64,000 bases of DNA from Planctomyces sp. GTDB taxonomy: Bacteria; Planctomycetota; Planctomycetia; Planctomycetales; Planctomycetaceae. Below are positions 10,366 through 18,800 of this stretch, piece after piece. Position numbers and translations under genes: made by a program. How positions within the stretch are numbered: position 1 is the first letter of the stretch; each line of letters begins with the position of its first letter. The stretch lies in the NCBI GenBank assembly GCA_016795105.1, contig JAEUIH010000002.1, positions 124,001 to 188,000 of the forward strand, in the 5' to 3' direction. Below the pieces are notes generated by a model. The model did no database searches. It saw only the letters and a list, made by a program, of their open reading frames with translations, and was not told where the DNA came from.

Positions 10366-10384
10366 GGGGAGGGAGGGTGGGGGG
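10366..10384 (+). other. G-quadruplex-type tract
   Basis: The run GGGG-A-GGG-A-GGG-T-GGGGGG has four G-runs separated by single-base loops, which is a strong intramolecular G-quadruplex pattern on the plus strand. It lies 27 nt after the inverted-repeat element and about 95 nt before the next gene. Folding is inferred. Confidence 0.6.
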
Positions 10385-10478
10385 AGGATAAAGATGGGGT
10401 TTTCGGTTCCAGTTGCGGGGTTCAGGGAATACAACATGAGGCCCACCTGAGTTTGTTTCCTGCCGGAGTGTTGATGTC

Positions 10479-13400
10479 ATGAATCGTGTTGCGGATTCGC
10501 GGAGAGATGTTTGTTGCAAAAGCGTCTTGCTCATTGTCGGTTTGGTGATCTCGACAGGTCTAAGTGAGCTTTGCGGTCAGTCAACCGACGCCGGCAGCCA
10601 GCGGGTTGATCATCGTGATCTGACATGGTTCCTGGATTCCTCCGGAAAGACTCAACCGGTTCGGACTCAGGATGACTGGGCCTTGCGGAGAACTCAGATC
10701 CTCGCCGGGATGCAGGAGGCGATGGGCGCCTTTCCGTCGCCGGATCGTGTACCGGATTTTGATATTCAGGTTACCGAGGATGTTCGGATTCAGGATGTGC
10801 GACGGTTGACGCTGTCGATTGCCGTAGAGACCAGTGGAGCCACACAAAATGCTCGCCTTCCTCTGGATTTATATTTTCCGGCTGCCCTGGCGAACTCTGT
10901 CGATCCCTCTGCCATACTGAGTCTGAAGTCGGAGCATTCCGTTCCGGCCATGTTGGCACTTCATCCGACGGGGCCTGCCGGGAAGCGGATTGTGGCTGGA
11001 GAGGGACCGCGAGGAAACCGACAATACGGGCTCGAACTTGCTCGCAGAGGATACATCACGATCTGTCCGGATTATCCATCGTTCGGCGACTCCGCGAACT
11101 ATGACTTTGCTGCGGACGCGTACGCATCCGGAACGATGAAGGGCATCATAAATCATATGCGGTGCATTGACCTGTTGTGTGCCATTCCGTGTGTGGATGA
11201 CAGTCGAATTGGGGCAATTGGTCATTCTCTCGGTGGACACAATGCGATGTTCACTGCAGTGTTCGATGCTCGTATTCAGATCACAGTTTCGAGTTGTGGC
11301 TGGACCCCGTTTCATGACTATTACGGTGGAAAGATTGCAGGATGGACGAGTGATCGTTACATGCCTTTGCTGAAAGAAAAGTACGACCTGAACCCCGATT
11401 TAGTTCCGTTTGACTTTCAGGAAGTGGTTGCAGCACTTGCCCCGCGAACATTTGTCTCGATCTCTCCATTGCACGACGACAATTTTGATGTCGAAGGCGT
11501 AAAACGGGCGATTCCTCGGGCTTCCGGCATCTACAATCTGCTTGGGGCGAAAGACGAGCTGATCCTCGTAACGCCGGATTGTGAACACGATTTTCCGGCG
11601 GATATGCGAGAACGTGCCTATCGTGAAATCGATCGAAAGCTGAAGCATGTTCCTCCGTCGAACCTCGAACCGGACTATTCGGGCGAATTGCCTCGAATCG
11701 CGGCACATGAACCGGCGGATGCATTGAAGACATTTGACGTATTGCCTGGCTTCCATCTCGAACAGACGGCCGCGGAGCCCGTTGTGGTCGATCCGGTGGC
11801 GATGTCGTTCGATGAAGAGGGTCGTCTGTTTGTTGTGGAAATGCGTGATTATTCGGAGCAGGCCGATGAGAAGCTGGGGCGGGTTCGAGTACTTCTCGAC
11901 GATGACCGCGATGGCAGATATGAGTCGTCTCATGTGTATGCAGACGGTTTATCATGGCCCACGGCTGTCATCTGTTTTGACGGTGGCGTATTTGTTGGGG
12001 CACCTCCACATGTCTATTACCTCAAAGACAATGACGGGGACTTCCAGGCCGAACAAAAGAAGATTGTCTTTACAGGCTTTGGCCGCAGCAACGTGCAGGG
12101 CCTGATGAATTGCTTTCACTGGGGGCCGGACAATCGGATTTACGGGCAGACGAGTTCTTCCGGGGCCACGGTCACATTTCCGGAGCAGCCGGACAAGCCG
12201 GCAGTAGACCTGAGATCGCGGGACTTCTCTTTTGATCCTCGGTCGCTGGACCTTCGTCCCGAAACCGGTGGTGCACAACACGGAATGTGTTTTGACGACT
12301 GGGGAAATCGATATGTCTGTTCGAACAGCGATCATGCCCAGGCGATTGTGTTTGATGATCGATACCTGAATCGAAATCCGCTGGTGTCTGCCGCAGCGGC
12401 TCGCGTGAGCATTGCTGTGGATGGCGGGCAGGCCCCGGTGTTTCGTACAAGTCCTGTGGAGCCATGGAGAATTGTGCGGACTCGTCTTCGGGCATCCGGA
12501 GTCGTCAAAGGACTTGTTGAAGGTGGAGGTCGACCAGCGGGTTATTTTACAGGATCGACCGGGTTGAACGTGTATCGCGGCGACGCGTGGCCGGAGTCGA
12601 TGAAGGGCACGCTGATTGTCGCCGACGTGGGCAGCAATATCGTGCATCGAAAGAAGTCAGAGCCGGATGGTGTGATCTGGAAGGCGTCTCGAATCGATCC
12701 CGAACGCGAACTTGTTGCTTCGAACGACATCTGGTTTCGTCCGGTGCAGTTCGCAAATGCGCCTGATGGCTGCCTGCATATTCTGGATATGTACCGTGAA
12801 GTGATTGAGCATCCAGCAAGTCTCCCGCCGGAAATAAAAAAGCATCTCGATTTGACCAGTGGACGAGATCGCGGACGACTCTATCGGATCGTTCCCGATG
12901 GCCATACGCCTCGAGCATTTGCTTCGCTTGGTCAGATGACGACCGCAGAGCTGGTTGAAACACTCTCACATCCGAACGGCTGGCACCGTGATACTGCATC
13001 GAGACTTCTTTATGAACGACAGGACCCTATCACTGCCGACCTGCTGCGCAAGGCATTTGCAGCAGCCCCACCGGTTGGGAGGATTCACATTCTTGGAGCA
13101 CTCGAAGGGCAGCGAGCTGTGAATGAGGGAGACATTATTCCCGCGTTGAAAGACCCGAATCCGAGGGTTCGTGAGCGCGCACTTCGTCTTGCCGAACGAT
13201 TTGCTGTTTCAGAAATTGTCGGCTCAGCACTATCAGCCATGCAAATGGATGAAGATGCCCGGGTCCGACTGCAGCTTGCGTTTACTTTGGGAGAATTTGC
13301 CCCGGAGCTTCGACAACCGATCCTGGAGCAGATGCTGATCCGTGATGGGCAGGATCGCTGGATTCGTACAGCGGTGCTGACATCTCTGAACGACGGTATG

Positions 13401-14528
13401 GGGGCTGCGATGAAGACGCTGGCATCTGCGCCGGAACTGACGGCCCAGCCTGCCGTTCAGGCGACACTCGCCGACGTCACCGAACTTGTGGCCAGGCAGG
13501 GAGGAACAGCTTCGCTGACGGATATCCTTCCAGTGATTCAGGGACTGAAGCAGCAAACAGCTCTTAAGCTGGACCTGGTTCGCAGAGTTTCCCGTGTGAT
13601 TCCAACGGCCGGGACGGACGCCGGATTTGCTGAATTGACCGGGGCGATGATTGCCGAAGGCCGCCGTACTGCAATGGACGAAACGGCACCTCTCCCAGTT
13701 CGTACGGCAGGTCTTGAAGCATTGACACTGAGTCGATTCTCAGAGGACGGAGAAAGACTTCTCGAACTGCTGACACCAGCAACCCCACCGGATGTCCAGC
13801 TCACCGTCGTAGAGTCTCTCGGATCATTCCCGGATGTGGAAGTGGCAAACGCTTTGATTCCCAGGATGGGTTCCATGAGTCCCAAAGTGATGGAACGAAC
13901 CCGGGAGTTGCTTCTGTCCAGAACCGAGTGGATTTCAGTATTACTTGAGGCTGTTCGACAGAAACAGCTTATGGCGAATGCTGTACCATTTGCTGAGCTG
14001 CAGAGGTTGGCCGGGCATCCTGATCCGAAAGTCCGGGAGATTGCGGCTGAACTTTTGGCATCAACGGGTACATCCAGCCGCGAGGAAGTCATTCGCACAT
14101 ATCAACAGTCGCTCAGTCTGGTTGGCAACGAACAGCGAGGCGCTGCGGTGTTCCAGAAACACTGTTCGGTTTGTCACCAATTGAATGGTGTTGGTCATCA
14201 GGTCGGCCCAAATCTGGCAACGGTCACGAATCGAGGCCCTGAAGCGATTCTGGTGAACGTGCTGGATCCCAACAGAGAAGTCAACCCGGCATGGAAGGAA
14301 TATGTGGCTGTAACCCAGGCGGGGAATACTCACAATGGCGTTATTATCGCGGAGACCGGTACAAGCATTACTTTACGACGATCTGAGGCAAAGGAAGATA
14401 CTCTGCTGAGGACAGATATCGAAGAACTTCGCGAAACCGGACGCTCGCTGATGCCGGAAGGCATTGAAAAACAAGTCGATGTGCAGTCCATGGCAGATCT
14501 GTTGTCGTGGCTGATGATCCAGAAATAA
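10479..14528 (+). CDS. Giant hydrolase / PVC propeller / HEAT / haem-binding fusion
   Basis: A 1349-residue exported protein with four modules. A signal peptide ends near residue 35. An alpha/beta-hydrolase (about 100-390) has the nucleophile elbow GHSLGG (about 248-253), a later Asp in LHDDNFD and a His in CEHDF, giving a plausible triad. Next is a PVC-type 'membrane-bound dehydrogenase' beta-propeller (about 420-790, with VEMRDYSEQ and GVFVGAPPHVYYLKD). A HEAT-repeat solenoid spans about 800-1190. The C-terminal Planctomycete haem-binding domain has CSVCHQ near 1229 followed by GHQVGPNLA. Propeller-HEAT-haem proteins are common in Planctomycetes; the N-terminal hydrolase fusion is less usual. 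It may couple deacylation with oxidation of a carbohydrate, but this is inference. Confidence 0.88.
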   Translation: MNRVADSRRDVCCKSVLLIVGLVISTGLSELCGQSTDAGSQRVDHRDLTWFLDSSGKTQPVRTQDDWALRRTQILAGMQEAMGAFPSPDRVPDFDIQVTEDVRIQDVRRLTLSIAVETSGATQNARLPLDLYFPAALANSVDPSAILSLKSEHSVPAMLALHPTGPAGKRIVAGEGPRGNRQYGLELARRGYITICPDYPSFGDSANYDFAADAYASGTMKGIINHMRCIDLLCAIPCVDDSRIGAIGHSLGGHNAMFTAVFDARIQITVSSCGWTPFHDYYGGKIAGWTSDRYMPLLKEKYDLNPDLVPFDFQEVVAALAPRTFVSISPLHDDNFDVEGVKRAIPRASGIYNLLGAKDELILVTPDCEHDFPADMRERAYREIDRKLKHVPPSNLEPDYSGELPRIAAHEPADALKTFDVLPGFHLEQTAAEPVVVDPVAMSFDEEGRLFVVEMRDYSEQADEKLGRVRVLLDDDRDGRYESSHVYADGLSWPTAVICFDGGVFVGAPPHVYYLKDNDGDFQAEQKKIVFTGFGRSNVQGLMNCFHWGPDNRIYGQTSSSGATVTFPEQPDKPAVDLRSRDFSFDPRSLDLRPETGGAQHGMCFDDWGNRYVCSNSDHAQAIVFDDRYLNRNPLVSAAAARVSIAVDGGQAPVFRTSPVEPWRIVRTRLRASGVVKGLVEGGGRPAGYFTGSTGLNVYRGDAWPESMKGTLIVADVGSNIVHRKKSEPDGVIWKASRIDPERELVASNDIWFRPVQFANAPDGCLHILDMYREVIEHPASLPPEIKKHLDLTSGRDRGRLYRIVPDGHTPRAFASLGQMTTAELVETLSHPNGWHRDTASRLLYERQDPITADLLRKAFAAAPPVGRIHILGALEGQRAVNEGDIIPALKDPNPRVRERALRLAERFAVSEIVGSALSAMQMDEDARVRLQLAFTLGEFAPELRQPILEQMLIRDGQDRWIRTAVLTSLNDGMGAAMKTLASAPELTAQPAVQATLADVTELVARQGGTASLTDILPVIQGLKQQTALKLDLVRRVSRVIPTAGTDAGFAELTGAMIAEGRRTAMDETAPLPVRTAGLEALTLSRFSEDGERLLELLTPATPPDVQLTVVESLGSFPDVEVANALIPRMGSMSPKVMERTRELLLSRTEWISVLLEAVRQKQLMANAVPFAELQRLAGHPDPKVREIAAELLASTGTSSREEVIRTYQQSLSLVGNEQRGAAVFQKHCSVCHQLNGVGHQVGPNLATVTNRGPEAILVNVLDPNREVNPAWKEYVAVTQAGNTHNGVIIAETGTSITLRRSEAKEDTLLRTDIEELRETGRSLMPEGIEKQVDVQSMADLLSWLMIQK

Positions 14529-14582
14529 CTGTTATTGGTTTTGAGGATCCGGAGCAATCGGCTGAAATCCGAACAGCAGCAG

Positions 14583-14610
14583 ACGGAGAATTCCTGAGGA
14601 ATTCCGTTTT
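14583..14610 (+). terminator. Probable rho-independent terminator
   Basis: A hairpin with arms GAATTCC and GGAATTC around a TGA loop, extended by ACGG/CCGT pairing with a one-base bulge, is followed directly by TTTT. It lies about 55 nt after the fusion gene and before the WXG100-like gene, separating the two transcription units. Confidence 0.5.
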
Positions 14611-14658
14611 GACGTTATCGATTACAGATGCGGCAGGCACACACAGGCGGACCAAACT

Positions 14659-14931
14659 ATGACTCAGGCAATTGTGGACCCTTCAGAATTGAGGCGATTC
14701 GCCCAGTTGCTGCGACGTTTCGATGAAGAATTGAACGAAAAAACGGCCGCCGTTGCCGGGCAGCTCAGTCAGTTGGGACAGTCGTGGCGCGATCAGGAAC
14801 ATCAGCGGTTCGCGGAGGAATTTGTTGCCAACATGAAAGCGCTGGGACGCTTTGTTGAATCCAACGAGCAGTTTATTCCGTATCTGCTTCGCAAGGCGCA
14901 ACTGATCGAAGAATATCTGCAGCAGCAATAA
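14659..14931 (+). CDS. WXG100-like small helical protein
   Basis: A 90-residue protein predicted to be almost entirely alpha-helical. A central LGQSWRDQEHQRFAEEF (about residues 38-54) matches the WXG100/ESAT-6 pattern LxxxWxGxAxxxF at the hairpin turn, except that the Gly of W-x-G is Asp (WRD). The C-terminal half ends in AQLIEEYLQQQ, resembling the amphipathic C-terminal helix of WXG100 proteins. Length and shape fit the family, and the gene heads an operon ending in an FtsK/SpoIIIE ATPase, the hallmark partner of WXG100 substrates. Family members are secreted substrates or structural partners of type VII systems. The assignment rests on pattern and context, not on an alignment. Confidence 0.65.
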   Translation: MTQAIVDPSELRRFAQLLRRFDEELNEKTAAVAGQLSQLGQSWRDQEHQRFAEEFVANMKALGRFVESNEQFIPYLLRKAQLIEEYLQQQ

Positions 14932-14944
14932 AAGGAGAGTGGTC

Positions 14945-15589
14945 GTGGCCGGTTCAGCAAACGTCACATCGCTCGATGCAGTCTGTAATTTCACAGCCGC
15001 TCTGATCGCCTTTCATTCCGAAGCAAGCCTATGCCTCACTGCAATGGATGCGCAGCTTCGACAGATTCAATTATGGCTTGAACGTGATCGTCCGGTATTC
15101 TGGAAACGGGAAGTCGAAGATTGTACTCGCAATGTGTCAGAGGCAAGAATTCGGCTGCATCAATGTCGAATGCGTCGCGTCGGAGACTTTCGCCCCACAT
15201 GCTTCGAAGAACAAAAGGATCTCGAACAGGCCAAAAGAAACCTTGACTTCGCTCAGCATCAGGTCCCGACTGTTAAGCACTGGCTGATTGCCACCGGGCA
15301 TGAAGCGAATGAGTTTCATGGCAGAGCAAGTCAACTGGTTCAGTTTCTTCATCGAGATATTCCACATCTGATGAGTATCCTGAAGACCACGATTGAACGG
15401 ATTTCTTCGTATGCTGCAATCGAAGCACCTGCGGGACACGTAAATCTTTCTGCGATTCAGCAGCTTGCCGCATCCATGGAAAAGACGCTTGCGGGACTTG
15501 CTGCATCTGATCTTTCAGGTCCTGAATCCGTGGATCCGGCCAGTGATTCTTCTCAGGGAGCCGGATTTGAGTCCGGGCAGGAACTATGA
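14945..15589 (+). CDS. Helical protein of the type VII-like operon, unknown function
   Basis: About 214 residues, starting at GTG 14945, which AAAGGAG (14931-14937) places at ideal spacing; a GTG at 14939 is too close to that site. The protein is mostly helical with coiled-coil-like charge patterns (residues 20-110) and a low-complexity acidic Ser/Gly-rich tail. No membrane segment or signal peptide is seen. It starts 14 nt after the WXG100-like gene, and its stop overlaps the start of the next gene (ATGA), so translation is probably coupled. No family is recognised. A chaperone, adaptor or second substrate of the secretion ATPase is plausible by context only. Confidence 0.75.
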   Translation: MAGSANVTSLDAVCNFTAALIAFHSEASLCLTAMDAQLRQIQLWLERDRPVFWKREVEDCTRNVSEARIRLHQCRMRRVGDFRPTCFEEQKDLEQAKRNLDFAQHQVPTVKHWLIATGHEANEFHGRASQLVQFLHRDIPHLMSILKTTIERISSYAAIEAPAGHVNLSAIQQLAASMEKTLAGLAASDLSGPESVDPASDSSQGAGFESGQEL

Positions 15590-15834
15590 AACGAGTTGAT
15601 GTACTTTCTCCGGCAGCTCGTCTTGAAGACGCTACGAAGCAGTTGCTGGCTGCCTGGAATGTGACGAAGGAGCACTGGTCGGATCCGGTGAGTCGCAAAG
15701 TAGAAGACGAATACCTCATACCTCTTCAGGCTCAGATTCGCTGTCTGCTGGATGCGACCACCAAGTTGGCAGAAGTCCTGCGAACCGCTGAGCACGAATG
15801 TCAGCACCCTCGGGAACGACGGTTTATGCTGTGA
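15586..15834 (+). CDS. Small helical protein of the type VII-like operon
   Basis: An 82-residue protein whose ATG overlaps the preceding stop as ATGA. It is predicted to form a helical hairpin, with AAWNVTKEHWSD near residues 22-33 placed where WXG100 proteins have their turn, followed by a long amphipathic helix containing LDATTKLAEVLRTAEHE. This could be a second, diverged WXG100-type protein, so that the operon would encode a substrate pair like EsxA/EsxB, but the motif is too weak to be sure. It contains no signal peptide or membrane segment. The FtsK-like ATPase gene follows 47 nt later. Confidence 0.7.
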   Translation: MKRVDVLSPAARLEDATKQLLAAWNVTKEHWSDPVSRKVEDEYLIPLQAQIRCLLDATTKLAEVLRTAEHECQHPRERRFML

Positions 15835-15881
15835 GCAATTTGAGATTGGCAAGACAGCCAGTTTTTTGAAAGTACATTTCA

Positions 15882-18800
15882 ATGCAGAATCTGAAGTCAC
15901 ATCTGAGCAGTACGATTGAACAGCTTGAGATGATTCGTGAACGCTGTCTGCGGCGTCGAAGCGAAGTTTCCCAGATTCAGCAGGATGCGGCGAAGCGTGC
16001 CGGAGTTCTGCATGATACTCTTGAGCAACTCAACGAGCGACATCTGAGTATCCTGAAGGAGCTTGAAGAGCGACATCATTTCGACTTTCAGACTCAGTTT
16101 GAACAGCTGGAACTGGAAGTTCAGCAGCAGGTGCATGCGGAACGAACAGAAGGGGACCGAAGGCTTGCCGTGTCGCAGGTGAAGTTTGAAGAATCGCGTC
16201 GCGAGCTGCAGAAGGCGCTGGACCATGAGTTGTGGGTGATTCAGTCAATCTGTGATGAATCCGGTGAAGACACACCCGTGTTTCTGCATTCACGTGCTGA
16301 AGAGCTGTTCGACAATCAACTTCGAGTTGTTAAAGAGTCACTTGATGATCTGACTCAACGACTCGAACAGACCGGTCAATATCTGCAGTCATGTCACGCC
16401 GGCACAGAAGCCACCTTGCCTCCCCATGATCACGACAAAGGGAATCGCGATCACTATTACCAGGTTCTTGAACACAGTTCTGCAGAAGCCATGAAGGCTG
16501 CTCAGGAGATTGACTCGTTTGTCGTCCCTCCATGGATTCAGGGGCTGCGGATGCCGGTAATCGGCCTGATTCTCACTCTGGTGGGTACGGTTGGGGTGGC
16601 TGCCGTGCGGTCGGATCTGCGTTCGTTTGTGAATCCTGAGATTTCAAAGCCGGACTGGAACTGGCTGGGTGTCAGTGCTCTGATCGCAGGAGGCACGACG
16701 GTACTTTTGCTGACTGTTATGCTGGTGCTGACACAACAAAAGCTGAGAAGCCGGTTTGCACGCATGCTTCAGGCGACAGCGAATGCACGGTCAGCCGCCG
16801 AATCGTGGGAGAGCCTGTCTCGCCGAGAGCTTCAGAAGCTTGACGCGAATGCTCAGGCGTGGCTTGCGGATATGACAGCTCGGCGAGAACGACGCGTCGA
16901 AATACTGAAAGCCAGCACTGCTGAGAATATCGCCCGGCTCACTGAGGAGTTTCAGACACGGCAGGCCGATATCCGCAGTCAGGTGGCTGGTCGCACTTCT
17001 TCGCTTCTGAATCAATGGAGTCAACAGAACGAAGCTGCGGAAGCGAACCGAGCGGCCGGACTGCTGAGATTGCGAACTGAGCAGGCGACAGAACTCAGAA
17101 AGAAGCAAACGCAGATTTCCGATGATCTGACTGCAAATGAAAACCAGCGTGCAGCCGCCGTTGAATCTGTGATGTCCGGCTGGAATGAAGAACTTCGTCA
17201 TGCTGAGGATCTGGTTCGCTCAACTCGACTTCTGGCCGAAGGGTTGACTCGCTGGCCGACATTAAGCAGTGGTGTTTGGCAACCGCCTCGACAGTTGCCG
17301 GCCAGCCTGCCAGTTGGAGACATATTGTGTTCATTGCCTGCTCCTCCGGCGGACCAGGCTTTGGAAGAACAAAATCATTCGTGTATAGAACTCCCGGCTT
17401 TACTTCGCTTTCCTCAGGAGACCAGCCTCTGCATCGAACACAGTGCCGATGGAAGAGAAGCCGCACTGCAGCTTGTTCGTTCAGTATTACTCAAACTGCT
17501 CACGACGATTCCTCCGGGACGAGTTCAGTTCACGCTGATTGACCCTGTTGGGCTGGGGCAAAGCTTCTCTGCGATGATGCACCTGGCGGACTTTGATGAG
17601 TTGTTGATCAGTAATCGAATCTGGACAGAGTCGACTCAGATTCGTGAACGGCTGCAGAAAGTGGCAGAACACATGGAGAATGTGTTTCAGACATATCTTC
17701 GCAGTGAGTTTGAAACGATTGAACAGTACAACGAGTCGGCGGGAGAGGTTGCGGAGCCGTATCATTTTGTTGTCGTTGCCGGGTTTCCACAGGCATTCAG
17801 TGAAGAATCTGCACGACATCTGACCAGTATCCTGACAAGTGGACCACGCTGTGGTGTTCATACTCTGTTGACGTGGTCTCCCGACCAGGCTGCTCCTCGA
17901 ACCTTTGATGTGAATGATCTGCTGCAGCATTGTGTGCGATTCAAAGTGCATGGCGGCAAAGTTGTTCCCGTCACGTCCAGTCCGCCATCCGGAAAATCTG
18001 GTTCTGTCAGTGCCACACATCCAGCGATCGAATTTGAGCCGCTGACGTCACCAGGTTCTGCCGAATATGTATCGGTGGTTCGTGCTGTTGGGGAGCAGTC
18101 ACGAAATGCGCGTCGTGTTGAAGTGTCCTTCACCCGGATTGCACCTCGCACAGAAGAGATCTGGACGCATTCCACGGCCGATGGCGTCAATCTTGCAATC
18201 GGTCGAGCGGGTGCTGCCAGGCTGCAGTTTATGAGGCTTGGAAAAGGGACAAGTCAGCACGTCCTGATCGCCGGGAAGACAGGTTCCGGAAAGTCCACAC
18301 TGTTGCACATTCTGATTACGAATCTTGCACTACATTACAGTCCGTCGGAAATTCAGTTCTACCTGATTGACTTCAAGAAGGGTGTCGAGTTTCGTACCTA
18401 TGCATCTAATCACCTGCCGCATGCACGTGTTGTGGCGATCGAGAGTGATCGTGAGTTTGGCCTGAGTGTTCTCGAACGTCTGGACGAAGTTCTGCAGGAG
18501 CGTGGTGACCTGTTTCGAAGTCGCGGCGTACAGGATCTTCCTTCGTTTCGACGCCAGTCCCCGGGCGAAGAAATGCCTCGGTTGTTGCTGTTGATCGACG
18601 AGTTTCAGGAGTTCTTTGTTGCGGAAGACCGAGTTTCGTCACGGGCATCGCTGCTTCTGGACCGGCTGATTCGCCAGGGGCGAGCATTCGGGATTCATGT
18701 TGTTTTGGGATCTCAGACGCTCGGCGGAGCGTACTCACTTGCAAGGAGTACGCTGGGACAGGTTGCCGTTCGAATTGCGTTGCAGTGCAGTGAGAGTGAT

